From: JBBQLG01 sp038327655
GTDB lineage: Bacteria > Bacteroidota > Bacteroidia > Cytophagales > Spirosomataceae
Length of the DNA stretch: 64,000 nucleotides
Assembly (NCBI GenBank): GCA_038327655.1
Contig: JBBQLG010000010.1
Span: 1-64,000 of the forward strand
Direction: 5' to 3'
Shown here: piece by piece, positions 17,029 through 26,035 of the stretch
Position numbering within the stretch: the first letter of the stretch is position 1
How the letters are laid out: every line of letters starts with the position of its first letter
Made by a program: the position numbers and the translations under genes
The notes under the pieces: model-generated
Databases searched by the model: none
What the model saw: the letters and a program-made list of their open reading frames with translations, nothing else
What the model was told of the DNA's origin: nothing

Positions 17029-18147
17029 ATGCTACGTTCACTCGAAATTCGCAATTATCGCAACCTCCGACACCTAACCATCGAAAAGTTAGGGCGGGTA
17101 AATCTATTGGTGGGTAAAAACAATACTGGTAAAACCTCGGTACTGGAAGCTGCATCTATCTTAATACATCAAGCAAGCTTGCAATGGATAGCGCAAATTT
17201 TTGAAGATAGAGGAGAAGAGGTTGCACGAACTTCCGTGATGGAATCGGAGCAACAGGCACAATACAACACAGAGTTATTATCAAGTATATTTTATGGTAG
17301 GGAATGTAAAACGGACAAGGACTCATCAATTACAATATCATCTTCAACGGAAGCATCAATAAGTCTTAGATTTGTTTATTATATAAGAGAATTAATTAAA
17401 GATGAAGATGGCCAAACCACTTATTTAAAGGTTATTACAGTTGATCCACCAAGTGAATCAGTAGACTTGGGGATAGAATTAAATAATGGTACCACATCGC
17501 GCGTCATTACTCTCGACAGAACATTAGGTAGATCATTAAGGGTTGGTGGATTAAAAGAAAATGTTCAATTTATTAGAACGAACGGAGTCGTTAGTGAATC
17601 GAATGGTCGGCTATGGGATAAAATAACATCTACAGATAAGAATTCCTATGTGGAAGATGCTTTAAAAATTGTTGAGCCTAGCGTAATTGGTCTACGCTTT
17701 GTACTACCTAATGCAAATTCGTATGGTACACGAAAACGAGATGAGCGAATAGGAATAGTACAACTTAAGGGTGTAAGTAAGCCAATATCTCTTCGCTCAA
17801 TGGGAGACGGTATTAATCGTATCTTGACAATAATTCTTGCAATGGTCAACTGTGAAAACGGGTGTCTTCTTATTGACGAATTTGAAAATGGTCTTCACTA
17901 CTCCGTCCAGGAAAAATTATGGGAGATTATTTTTTACCTCGCTGGAAGGCTTAATATTCAAGTGTTTGTAACGACCCATAGCCTTGATTGTGTTGAAAGT
18001 TTTTCGGCTGTACTAAATAATGGTAATCAGGAAAAAGAAGCTGGAGTTATGATCAGACTCGAAAATTACCAAGGAGATATAGAAGCTACCGTCTATGATG
18101 CAGACGAAATTCAATCAACAACCCGTGTTCATGTTGATCCCCGATGA
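17029..18147 (+). CDS. OLD-like AAA ATPase, partner of a TOPRIM protein
   Basis: This is a 372-aa SMC/RecF-like ATPase of the AAA_15/AAA_21 kind. It opens with SLEIRNYRNLRHL, Walker A is VGKNNTGKTS (residues 28-37), a signature-like RSMGDGINRIL lies near 255-267, Walker B is CLLIDEFENG (D283/E284), and a switch His is in VFVTTHSLD. It has no C-terminal TOPRIM domain. That domain is encoded separately by the next gene, which overlaps by 4 nt (ATGA). This is the layout of split OLD and PARIS-type systems. The gene is strikingly AT-rich against the surrounding DNA, a sign of horizontal transfer. Defence function is inferred. Confidence 0.85.
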   Translation: MLRSLEIRNYRNLRHLTIEKLGRVNLLVGKNNTGKTSVLEAASILIHQASLQWIAQIFEDRGEEVARTSVMESEQQAQYNTELLSSIFYGRECKTDKDSSITISSSTEASISLRFVYYIRELIKDEDGQTTYLKVITVDPPSESVDLGIELNNGTTSRVITLDRTLGRSLRVGGLKENVQFIRTNGVVSESNGRLWDKITSTDKNSYVEDALKIVEPSVIGLRFVLPNANSYGTRKRDERIGIVQLKGVSKPISLRSMGDGINRILTIILAMVNCENGCLLIDEFENGLHYSVQEKLWEIIFYLAGRLNIQVFVTTHSLDCVESFSAVLNNGNQEKEAGVMIRLENYQGDIEATVYDADEIQSTTRVHVDPR

Positions 18148-18797
18148 ACAAGAAGATTAATCGCAAAAATTTTCCGTTCAAACTACTGGTCGAAGGAGAA
18201 GATGATTTATACGTAACGGCTAATATTTGCAACAAACACCACTTGGTTGACAATTTTGAGATTATCGACTGCAAAGGCGTTGACAATATGCCCGATGAAA
18301 TTACCGCTCGCATTAAACGACAGCGACCGGATATTGATACCATTGGCATTATAATAGACGCTGATAGTGATATTGACGCTCGTTGGCAAAGTGTTCGCAG
18401 TCTTCTTGAAAAAGAAGGATACGTAATTCCGAAATCTCCAGAGTCAACTGGAACTATAATTCAAGGAATTGGACGCAACCCGACAATTGGTATTTGGCTG
18501 ATGCCCGACAATTTACAAACGGGAATGCTCGAAGATTTTGCCCGCTATCTAATTCCGCAGGAAGATTTATTAAGTCCTTACGTAGATCAAATTCTGACAC
18601 AAATCGAATCGCTCGAAGTCAGTAACCGATACGACCCAAATATTCACAGAGCAAAAGCGTACATTCATACTTGGTTGGCTTGGCAGGTGAATCCGGGAAA
18701 ACCAATGGGAACGGCTATTGCAGCAACATTCCTTGATCACAATACAGATCTGTGTCTACGCTTCGTTGGCTGGCTAAACCGGCTCTTTATTGCTTAG
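18144..18797 (+). CDS. DUF3226 TOPRIM-like nuclease or effector
   Basis: This 217-aa protein fits the DUF3226 family. A TOPRIM-like metal site is visible: Glu17 (with Glu19) in LLVEGEDD and the Asp cluster D72/D74/D76 in IIIDADSD. Further family landmarks are IDCKGVDN, GIWLMPDN followed by GMLEDF (E130/D131), and a C-terminal KAYIHTWLAWQVNPGKP. In OLD and PARIS systems the TOPRIM unit is the nuclease effector controlled by the ATPase. Coupling to the upstream ATPase by ATGA overlap and shared AT-richness suggest one two-gene operon. Whether it cuts DNA, tRNA or something else cannot be read from sequence. Confidence 0.82.
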   Translation: MNKKINRKNFPFKLLVEGEDDLYVTANICNKHHLVDNFEIIDCKGVDNMPDEITARIKRQRPDIDTIGIIIDADSDIDARWQSVRSLLEKEGYVIPKSPESTGTIIQGIGRNPTIGIWLMPDNLQTGMLEDFARYLIPQEDLLSPYVDQILTQIESLEVSNRYDPNIHRAKAYIHTWLAWQVNPGKPMGTAIAATFLDHNTDLCLRFVGWLNRLFIA

Positions 18798-18885
18798 TAA
18801 CACGTGCTTTGCTTTTACTAACTATGTGATAGGTAGTTGCTTGACGATTCCGGTCTGTGCAAGTAAATGTCAGAATCCACCCGGT

Positions 18886-20394
18886 CTACATCCGACCCGT
18901 CATTTTATTCAACTGCATCAGTTTTTCGGCGATGGTATTGGTCAGTAGGTCCGGTTCCAGCCGCCAGGTCCAGTTGCCACCGCCTTCGCCGGGGATGTTC
19001 ATGCGGTGGGTTTCGTTCAGATTCAGAATGTCCTGAACGGGCACCACAACCAGACGGGCCACCGATTGCAGCGTTTGCCGAATTAGGTGTTCGGCTACGT
19101 TCGCTTGTGTCACTTCTGCGCCAGTATATAGCGTCAGATTCCTCTTATCTGTGGCATCGGCTTCGTGCCGGTACCAGCCCCGGATGGTGTTATTGTCGTG
19201 CGTGCCCGTGTAGGCCACCATGTTCTCGATCAGGTTCTGGATGGCGTGTTCCGACGTACCCATGTCTTTGCCAAAACCAAATTGCGTCAGGCGCATACCC
19301 GGCAGCATGTAGTGCCGTAGAAATGGCTGCACATCAACCGTCCGTTCGCCGAGGTCTTCGGCAATAATGGGAAGTTGGAGAAACATCCGGTATAGTACGT
19401 GCATGAATGTATCGAGCGGTGCTTTGATCCACTCGCCCACCTTGGCCGTTGGTTCGTCGGCCGGAATTTCCCAATAGTAGGCGAAACCCAGAAAATGGTC
19501 GAGCCGGGTCAGGCCGTACATCGCCATCTGATGCCCCAACCGCCGGGTCCACCACGTAAAATTGTCTGCTTCGTGTGCGGCCCAGTCGTACACGGGATTG
19601 CCCCACCGCTGCCCGTCGGCACTAAACAGGTCCGGGGGAGCACCAGCCACGAACAACGCCTTACCGGCCTCATCCAATTTGAACAGGTTCTGACACGACC
19701 AGACATCGGCACTGCTGTGCTGCACGTAGATCGGAATGTCGCCGATAAAGTGAATCAGCTTGCTTTGGCAATACGCCTTCAGTTCGTACCACTGCTTAAA
19801 AAACAGGTATTGCAACACGCGCAGGGTGTCGATGCGGCTGCTCAACGGCTCAACCTGTTCGGCCAGGGCGGTTAATTCGCGCTGCCGGATTGGTGCGGGC
19901 CATTGGGTCCAGTCGGGTTCGCCGGTTTCTTCCTGAATGGCTTTGAACAGGACATAGTCATCCAGCCAATACGCGTTCTCTGCACAAAACCGCCGGTAAT
20001 CCGAACGATCCACGGTATCGGCGGTCTGCAAAAAGTTGGCAGCCGCCCGGTTCAGCAGGGGTATTTTCTCGTTCCAGATGCGAATAAAATCACCCCGGCT
20101 GGTAACGGGCTGTACTGCCGACTGGCAATCGTCGTGGGTTAGCAAGCCCTCATCGACCAATTTATCCGGGCTGATGAGGAGCGGATTACCGGCGAAGGCC
20201 GACGGGCTGCTGTAGGGTGAAAAACCGGCACCCGGATCGACGGGGGAGAGTGGTAAAATTTGCCAGTAGGTTTGTCCGGCATCATGCAGAAAATCGGCGA
20301 AGCGGTAGGCTTCCGGTCCTAAATCACCGATTCCGTAGGCCGATGGTAACGAGGTAATATGCAGCAAGAGGCCACTGGAACGTTGGTGGAGCAT
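18886..20394 (-). CDS. malQ: 4-alpha-glucanotransferase (amylomaltase)
   Basis: MalQ is a GH77 enzyme that transfers maltosyl or longer glucan units between alpha-1,4-glucans during maltodextrin and glycogen turnover in the cytoplasm. The 502-aa length matches the short bacterial amylomaltases. Landmarks are RSSGLLLHITSLPS at the N-terminus, GDIPIYVQHSSADVW, the catalytic region YGLTRLDHFLGF, IIAEDLG, and MAYTGTHDNNTIRGW-type residues. It stands alone, divergent from atpD and convergent with the AAA/TOPRIM operon, so it marks the return to the core chromosome. Confidence 0.95.
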   Translation of the reverse strand: MLHQRSSGLLLHITSLPSAYGIGDLGPEAYRFADFLHDAGQTYWQILPLSPVDPGAGFSPYSSPSAFAGNPLLISPDKLVDEGLLTHDDCQSAVQPVTSRGDFIRIWNEKIPLLNRAAANFLQTADTVDRSDYRRFCAENAYWLDDYVLFKAIQEETGEPDWTQWPAPIRQRELTALAEQVEPLSSRIDTLRVLQYLFFKQWYELKAYCQSKLIHFIGDIPIYVQHSSADVWSCQNLFKLDEAGKALFVAGAPPDLFSADGQRWGNPVYDWAAHEADNFTWWTRRLGHQMAMYGLTRLDHFLGFAYYWEIPADEPTAKVGEWIKAPLDTFMHVLYRMFLQLPIIAEDLGERTVDVQPFLRHYMLPGMRLTQFGFGKDMGTSEHAIQNLIENMVAYTGTHDNNTIRGWYRHEADATDKRNLTLYTGAEVTQANVAEHLIRQTLQSVARLVVVPVQDILNLNETHRMNIPGEGGGNWTWRLEPDLLTNTIAEKLMQLNKMTGRM

Positions 20395-20585
20395 GAATAA
20401 TCAGTCGTTGTTAATGAGTCAAATACGTTGTTCCGAACAGAAAGCCCGGCAAAAACCAGGCGATTCGGCATTCATTGTTTTGTACAAAATCCGTCCGAAA
20501 TGCCTTTTGTTTGTAAACCAGGTCAAAAAGCTATCAGCCAACCGCTTTTGCTAAACGGGAGGCACCAATTTGATAGGATCGTGAC

Positions 20586-20616
20586 TTGGCTTTGCGCTGT
20601 TTTTGGTCTAATTTTG
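20586..20616 (+). promoter_or_regulatory. atpD: Putative Bacteroidota promoter of atpD
   Basis: TTG at 20586-20588, a 20-nt spacer, then TAATTTTG at 20609-20616, matching TAnnTTTG exactly. The 5' leader would be about 40 nt. Confidence 0.7.
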
Positions 20617-20660
20617 CGGACTGAAATACAGATAACTTCTTTACACATACTTCATATACA

Positions 20661-22187
20661 ATGATTACGGAAACGGCAATCAATACGACGGGTAAGATTA
20701 CGCAGGTAATCGGGCCGGTGGTGGACGTAAGTTTCGAGGGTGCAAACCTCAAACTACCCGCCATTCTGGACGCCCTCGAAATTACCCGCGCCAACGGTCA
20801 GAAAGTCGTACTCGAATGCCAGCAACACCTCGGCGAAGACCGGGTGCGTACCATCGCCATGGACTCGACCGAAGGCCTGCAGCGCGGGATGGACGTTGTT
20901 TCGCTCGGCGGTCCTATCACCATGCCCACCGGCGAAGGCATTAAAGGCCGTTTGTTCAACGTAGTGGGTCAGGCCATCGACGGCCTGACGGCATTGGACA
21001 CCAATAAAGGGGCATCCATTCACCGGGCAGCTCCCCGCTTCGATGAACTGACCAACTCGACGGAAATTCTGTTCACGGGTATCAAAGTAATCGACCTGCT
21101 GGCACCGTACGTAAAAGGCGGCAAAATCGGTCTCTTCGGTGGTGCCGGTGTGGGCAAAACCGTACTGATTATGGAGTTGGTGAACAACATCGCCAAAGCC
21201 TACGCCGGTTTGTCGGTGTTTGCCGGGGTGGGTGAGCGGACCCGCGAAGGAAATGACCTGCTGCGCGAATTCATCGAGTCGGACATCATCAAGTACGGCG
21301 ACGAATTCAAACACGGCATGGAAAACGGCGAATGGGATTTATCCAAAGTCGACTATACGGAATTAGCCAAATCGCAGGCCACGCTGGTATTCGGTCAGAT
21401 GAACGAGCCGCCCGGTGCCCGCGCCCGTGTAGCCCTGTCGGGTCTGACAATTGCCGAGCAGTTCCGCGATGGTGACGGCGAAGGGCAGGGTCGTGATATC
21501 CTGTTCTTCATCGACAATATTTTCCGGTTCACGCAGGCCGGTTCGGAAGTATCGGCTCTGTTGGGTCGGATGCCGTCGGCGGTAGGGTATCAGCCCACGC
21601 TGGCCACCGAAATGGGTGCCATGCAGGAGCGCATTACCTCCACCAAGCGCGGTTCGATCACCTCGGTACAAGCCGTTTACGTGCCCGCCGATGACTTGAC
21701 CGACCCGGCACCAGCCACGACGTTTGCCCACTTGGACGCCACGACCGTATTGAGCCGGAAGATTGCCGAGCTGGGTATCTATCCCGCCGTTGATCCACTT
21801 GACTCGACGTCGCGGATTCTGTCGGCGGCCGTTCTGGGCGAGAAGCACTACGGCACGGCGCAGCGGGTGAAAGAGATTCTGCAACGCTACAAAGAATTGC
21901 AGGACATCATCGCCATCCTGGGTCTGGAAGAACTATCGGAAGACGATAAATTGGTCGTGAGCCGGGCGCGTCGGGTACAACGTTTCCTGTCGCAGCCGTT
22001 CTTCGTAGCTGAACAGTTTACGGGTCTGAAAGGGGCGTTGGTGAACATCGACGATACCATCAAAGGCTTCAACGAGATCATTGACGGCAAGTACGATTAC
22101 CTGCCCGAAGCCGCTTTCAACCTGGTTGGTACCATCGAAGATGCCGTTGTAAAAGGCGAGCGTCTGCTGAAAGAAGCCGGACAGTAA
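20661..22187 (+). CDS. atpD: F1F0 ATP synthase subunit beta
   Basis: This is the catalytic beta subunit of the F1 head, 508 aa. Walker A is GGAGVGKTVL, with IDLLAPYVKGGKIGLFG before it, GERTREGNDL, and the family pattern around PAVDPLDSTSR. In Cytophagales the beta and epsilon genes form a separate two-gene operon away from atpBEFHAG, and this is what is seen here. atpC follows after an 84-nt gap that is mostly occupied by a palindromic repeat. Confidence 0.98.
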   Translation: MITETAINTTGKITQVIGPVVDVSFEGANLKLPAILDALEITRANGQKVVLECQQHLGEDRVRTIAMDSTEGLQRGMDVVSLGGPITMPTGEGIKGRLFNVVGQAIDGLTALDTNKGASIHRAAPRFDELTNSTEILFTGIKVIDLLAPYVKGGKIGLFGGAGVGKTVLIMELVNNIAKAYAGLSVFAGVGERTREGNDLLREFIESDIIKYGDEFKHGMENGEWDLSKVDYTELAKSQATLVFGQMNEPPGARARVALSGLTIAEQFRDGDGEGQGRDILFFIDNIFRFTQAGSEVSALLGRMPSAVGYQPTLATEMGAMQERITSTKRGSITSVQAVYVPADDLTDPAPATTFAHLDATTVLSRKIAELGIYPAVDPLDSTSRILSAAVLGEKHYGTAQRVKEILQRYKELQDIIAILGLEELSEDDKLVVSRARRVQRFLSQPFFVAEQFTGLKGALVNIDDTIKGFNEIIDGKYDYLPEAAFNLVGTIEDAVVKGERLLKEAGQ

Positions 22188-22202
22188 TTTCTTAGTTTGT
22201 CG

Positions 22203-22252
22203 TTCGTGGTTTGTGGTTCCCTGACGGGTAACCGTAAACCACGAACCACGAA
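22203..22252. repeat. Inverted repeat between atpD and atpC
   Basis: Bases 22203-22218 and 22237-22252 are reverse complements with one G-U type mismatch. They are built from reiterated CGTGGTT/AACCACG units and followed by ACTACTAACCACC. It belongs to the same vocabulary as the repeats at 1-47 and 26036-26106. Lying inside a two-gene operon, it might stabilise the atpD end of the transcript or set the beta:epsilon ratio, but this is conjecture. Confidence 0.8.
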
Positions 22253-22271
22253 CTACTAACCACCTACTAAG

Positions 22272-22523
22272 ATGCAACTCGAAATCATAACGCCCGACCG
22301 CAAGGTGTTTTCCGGCGAGGCAACGTCCGTTACGTTTCCGGGCATTGACGGTCAGTTTCAGGTGCTGAACGATCACGCGCCGATGGTAAGTACGCTGGCT
22401 CGCGGGCCGGTTACGATCCAAACCGCCGGGGCTGGCCCACAGGTCTTCACCGTCGATGGTGGCGTGGTCGAAGTGCTACGGAACAACGTGCTGGTGCTGG
22501 CCGAAGCCGTATTAGCCGCGTAA
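22272..22523 (+). CDS. atpC: F1F0 ATP synthase subunit epsilon (short form)
   Basis: At 83 aa, this is the N-terminal beta-sandwich of the epsilon subunit: MQLEIITPDRKVFSGEA, PGIDGQFQVLNDHAPMVS, then VDGGVVEVLRNNVLVLAE. The C-terminal helical hairpin that inhibits ATP hydrolysis in many bacteria is absent, as is usual in Bacteroidota. Epsilon sits in the central stalk and couples rotation to catalysis. Confidence 0.95.
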   Translation: MQLEIITPDRKVFSGEATSVTFPGIDGQFQVLNDHAPMVSTLARGPVTIQTAGAGPQVFTVDGGVVEVLRNNVLVLAEAVLAA

Positions 22524-22565
22524 CCGACTTTTTCACGGAACAGAACGCCAACGAATAATTTGTAG

Positions 22566-22601
22566 AAAAGGGCAGGTCTCAAGGCAGACTTGCCCTTTTT
22601 T
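22566..22601 (+). terminator. Intrinsic terminator after atpC
   Basis: A 14-bp stem (22566-22579 with 22586-22599, one G-U pair), a 6-nt loop and a run of six T. It ends the atpD-atpC operon. Confidence 0.9.
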
Positions 22602-22627
22602 GTTGAACTGAACCGCCACAGCCCGTC

Positions 22628-24238
22628 ATGACGAAACTGCTGCCGAAACTTTACCCGTTTATTCTTTTCCTGTTGGGGCTGCTCCTATTCGTCCCATTCT
22701 TAGGCTACTTTCCCCTGTTCGATACCGCCGAAATCCGACCGGCCGAGGTAGCGCGGGAGATGCTGGTTACCAACGTATTTCGGTATGCCCAACTTGATTT
22801 CCAGCCCGACTACCGAGCGGCACCGCTGCTGCCGTGGCTACAGGCCCTGTCGATGCGGGTGTTTGGCGTGGCGGATAACATCGAATTAGCCGCCCGGTTG
22901 CCGAATGCGCTGATGGGTGTTGTTACCTTGTTGACGTTGTTTTACGTGGGTCGTAAAAAGCACGATGCCAAATTCGGGCTGCTCTGGGCGTTGAGTTACG
23001 TCGGGTCGGTTACGCCGTTGTTGCTGGCGAAAAGTGCGTTAACTGCTACCACGGGGCATTTCTTTACCTTTCTGGGTGTACTGTTCTTCATTGAGGCCAT
23101 GGGTAGCACGAGTACCGTTCGAGAAATAAGAAACCTGTTGGTGGCGAGTTTTTTTTTCGCGTTAGGGTTACTGACGAACGGTGCCATTGTACCAACGTTT
23201 TTCTGGGTTCTGCTGGTATTGACGAACTACTGGCGAATAACCGAGTACTCGCTCTCGGTCAGGATACGAACGGCTCTTGTGGTGGTTAGTCTGCCGGTTG
23301 TAGGCTGTCTTCTTTGGATCGCATCGACTCCCGCACCCAACTGGCAACGGGCACTGTTTTCGGCCGATTCGCTGTCACTGGATTCGTTAGGCTACGTTCT
23401 GGTAGGCATAGTGGGCCTACTCACCACAATTATACTATCTTCCCGTTATTGGTCGGCCGATAAAATGATTCAGCCTGATTCACCCGAAGCGCTTTTTCCC
23501 GGATGGATGGCCGCATCTGCCCGGTCAGCTATCATAACAGTGGTTTTCCTGCCGGACGGATTACTGTTGCTGTGGCTCCCTCTTTCTTACTTAGCCACGT
23601 ATCATATTTATCAGTATTTGCAGGGTAAAACGGTCTGGGATACCGTCAACACCTATTTGCTGATCCTAAGCGGTGTTTTGGTTGGCGGGCTGCTGATTGT
23701 GGTGCCTGTTGTGGGTATGAACCCGGATTGGCTGACCCAACAAACAACGAATCCATTTTGGGTGGGCGTCTCAGAAGCACCGGTGAACTGGGGCGGATGG
23801 GAATGGCTAATCGGAGTTATTTTAATCTTGACGACTACTATTTTTGCGCTACGCATCCGCCGACAGGCGTTTCAATCCGTGATAGGGCTTTACGTGTCCA
23901 CGGCTATTTGTGCAGTAGCTTTCTGGGCGATTATCGCACCAAAAATCGAGCAGTATATGCAGGGACCGCTCATCAATTTCTGCGAGTCGAAATGGGGGCA
24001 GCCGGTTTACGTACAGCCAACGTTTCCGAGTTATGCTCATTTGCTGTACACCCGAAAAAAGCCCCCGGTCGACCCGAAAAGCCGGGAATTAACGTGGCTG
24101 CTTAATGGGCCGGTCGATAAGCAGACCACCATCATCACGACAGCTTCGGAAGCGGCCCGTTACCAGTACAACGGCAATCTGGAATTACTGAGCGAAGAGA
24201 ACGGCTACCTGTTTCTCATGCGGAAACAGTTTCGGTAG
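22628..24238 (+). CDS. Glycosyltransferase family 39-like polytopic membrane protein
   Basis: This 536-aa protein has around ten or more hydrophobic segments. The first periplasmic loop, FPLFDTAEIRPAEVAREML, has acidic residues at the place used by GT39/ArnT-type enzymes, and DYRAAPLLPWLQAL resembles the loop after helix 2. Such enzymes transfer sugars from polyprenyl-phosphate donors to lipid or protein acceptors. The C-terminal soluble part is short. It overlaps the convergent PAP2 gene by 23 nt. The specific acceptor is unknown. Confidence 0.7.
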   Translation: MTKLLPKLYPFILFLLGLLLFVPFLGYFPLFDTAEIRPAEVAREMLVTNVFRYAQLDFQPDYRAAPLLPWLQALSMRVFGVADNIELAARLPNALMGVVTLLTLFYVGRKKHDAKFGLLWALSYVGSVTPLLLAKSALTATTGHFFTFLGVLFFIEAMGSTSTVREIRNLLVASFFFALGLLTNGAIVPTFFWVLLVLTNYWRITEYSLSVRIRTALVVVSLPVVGCLLWIASTPAPNWQRALFSADSLSLDSLGYVLVGIVGLLTTIILSSRYWSADKMIQPDSPEALFPGWMAASARSAIITVVFLPDGLLLLWLPLSYLATYHIYQYLQGKTVWDTVNTYLLILSGVLVGGLLIVVPVVGMNPDWLTQQTTNPFWVGVSEAPVNWGGWEWLIGVILILTTTIFALRIRRQAFQSVIGLYVSTAICAVAFWAIIAPKIEQYMQGPLINFCESKWGQPVYVQPTFPSYAHLLYTRKKPPVDPKSRELTWLLNGPVDKQTTIITTASEAARYQYNGNLELLSEENGYLFLMRKQFR

Positions 24239-24845
24239 GCCACCAGCGGTCAAACGCCCGGAACACTGCGGTTGCGCTCAAAACGCCGATAATGGACCCG
24301 GCAAAGGCGTCTTCCACGAAATGTTCGAATAGGTACACCCGCGAATAACCGACCAAAGTCGCTACTAAAACCCATAAAAGGCCACGGATTTTGTTCGTGT
24401 CCAACAGGACAATCAGGCAAAATACCGTGAACGCCGAGATGGTATGGCCGGACGGAAAGCTATTGTATTCGTAGATTTTCAGGCCCTTGATGATGTGATA
24501 ATCCCAGTCGGTATGCTCGAAATATTTGATTGGCCGGAAGTTATTCGGAAAAACGACCCGCTTGAAGAAAATAGATAGTCCCGATGAGAGCAGAAAACCA
24601 GCCAGGGCAAGGAACCCCAGCCTGCGCGAGATAAAGAACAGCACCACGACCATCCCGACAAAGAAAGCACCATCGCCCAGATTGGTAGCGTACTCAAACA
24701 GGTAATCCGCCCAGGTAGCGTTGTGGAAATTCACCCAGCGAATAAGCTGCTCTTTCGTGTACCCCAGCATCAGCCCACCCGTTGCCAGCCATAGCACAAG
24801 GTAAGTCAGGTAAAAGAAGCGGTTCTTTTGGAGGAGATCAATCAT
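24216..24845 (-). CDS. PAP2-family membrane phosphatase
   Basis: This 209-aa protein has about five or six membrane spans and the phosphatidic acid phosphatase signature in order: KRVVFPNNFRP (motif 1), SFPSGHTIS (motif 2, catalytic His) and SRVYLFEHFVEDAFAG (motif 3). These enzymes dephosphorylate lipid phosphates such as undecaprenyl pyrophosphate or phosphatidic acid. It overlaps the preceding cysteine hydrolase gene by 4 nt, suggesting coupled translation, and it converges on the GT39-like gene. Confidence 0.88.
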   Translation of the reverse strand: MIDLLQKNRFFYLTYLVLWLATGGLMLGYTKEQLIRWVNFHNATWADYLFEYATNLGDGAFFVGMVVVLFFISRRLGFLALAGFLLSSGLSIFFKRVVFPNNFRPIKYFEHTDWDYHIIKGLKIYEYNSFPSGHTISAFTVFCLIVLLDTNKIRGLLWVLVATLVGYSRVYLFEHFVEDAFAGSIIGVLSATAVFRAFDRWWPTETVSA

Positions 24846-25630
24846 TCGAGGGTCAGGCTGGTGGATTCGGTGAAGCGGACACCCCGCGCCCGCGCTTCGG
24901 CGTAAATGGAATCACCGAGGTGCCCAAGGCCCGTTACGTCGGACGTGCAGTCGGTCAACAAAATCAGTTTGGGTACTAACTCCGGGGCAAAATCGAGTAG
25001 CTGTTTCAAGCTGTTGGCGACGCAGTGCGATTTAGCTTCGCCCATCAGATAAACCGCGTCGAACCGATTCAAATCAGCAATCAGCTCCGTATTGAGTTGA
25101 GTGTCGACAACGGCCGGGTCGGGTACCTGCGCCCGGAAAATGCCGAAGTGTTCGGTTAGCGGGTACAGTCCTTTTTGAACAGCTTTATAGTCCAGATCGC
25201 GGAGTTGAGTCCAGTCGCGGAGGGCGGTAAGTAAGGTATCGTGCAAAGAGGCACCCCGCGAACCAATCAGGCAGTGTTCGGGCCAGATGAAGTGCTGAAA
25301 CTGCCCATCGACCTCCAGTTCACGCACGTATTGCGTAGCTTTTTCAGTCTCGAACCGGGGCATCCACCGACCGGCGTCTACGTCAGCGGCCGAAATAGGG
25401 GTAAATGGATCGGGGTGCTTCCCATTGGCATCTTGCCAGAACAGCGGATGGGCAATGTCGAGCACGTGATGGGTATCAAGCGTGACGACAATATGGTCGA
25501 TCTGACGGGAAAACCGGCGAATTAGTCCGGCGATGCGGTTAATGTCAGCATCGGCACCGGGGACAAACAATGCGCCATCGGGGTGGCAAAAATCGAACTG
25601 GGCGTCGATGATGAGGAAAACATTGGTCAC
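24842..25630 (-). CDS. Isochorismatase/nicotinamidase-like cysteine hydrolase
   Basis: At 262 aa, it has the isochorismatase fold pattern: FLIIDAQFDFCHPDG with the catalytic Asp, VVTLDTHH as the probable metal-site segment of nicotinamidases, and GEAKSHCVANS with the nucleophilic Cys near residue 205. A Lys of the triad is probably in KAVQKGLYP. The metal-site-like LDTHH favours an amidase such as nicotinamidase over a true isochorismatase, but the protein is longer than typical PncA, so the substrate is open. Confidence 0.8.
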   Translation of the reverse strand: MTNVFLIIDAQFDFCHPDGALFVPGADADINRIAGLIRRFSRQIDHIVVTLDTHHVLDIAHPLFWQDANGKHPDPFTPISAADVDAGRWMPRFETEKATQYVRELEVDGQFQHFIWPEHCLIGSRGASLHDTLLTALRDWTQLRDLDYKAVQKGLYPLTEHFGIFRAQVPDPAVVDTQLNTELIADLNRFDAVYLMGEAKSHCVANSLKQLLDFAPELVPKLILLTDCTSDVTGLGHLGDSIYAEARARGVRFTESTSLTLE

Positions 25631-25638
25631 GGCCGACG

Positions 25639-26031
25639 TTATTTTGAGGTCGCCATGACCATCTTGATGTTCAGTTTCGCGCCGGTTTGCAGCACGTCGA
25701 CCAAATCCTGCACCGTCAGCGACTTGTCAAACCGCACGATAACCGTTGGCTCGACAATACCATTCATGATCGCCTTCAGTTCGGTTTCCAGATTAGCCGT
25801 GGCGATGGGCCGCTTATCAATGAAGTACTGCTTCTTTTCATCGACCGACAGCGTCACCTGTTTCTTACTCACCTGCTGCGACGATTTCGCTTTCGGTAAC
25901 AGCAGTTTGATAACGTTCGGGTTGGCTACCGTCGAGATAATCAGAAAAAACAGCAGCAGAAAGAACATGATGTCGTTCAATGACGACGTCGCGACTTCAG
26001 CGGCAAACTTCTTTTTTCGGCGTAAAATCAT
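25639..26031 (-). CDS. exbD: ExbD/TolR-type biopolymer transport protein
   Basis: This is a 130-aa single-span protein: a short basic cytoplasmic start, a membrane helix at about residues 20-40 preceded by the Asp in SLNDIMFFLLLFFL that carries protons in ExbD/TolR, and a periplasmic domain. With ExbB it forms a proton-driven motor that energises outer-membrane transport or envelope integrity. It follows exbB after 76 nt that are almost entirely a palindromic repeat. Confidence 0.92.
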   Translation of the reverse strand: MILRRKKKFAAEVATSSLNDIMFFLLLFFLIISTVANPNVIKLLLPKAKSSQQVSKKQVTLSVDEKKQYFIDKRPIATANLETELKAIMNGIVEPTVIVRFDKSLTVQDLVDVLQTGAKLNIKMVMATSK

Positions 26032-26035
26032 ACTT

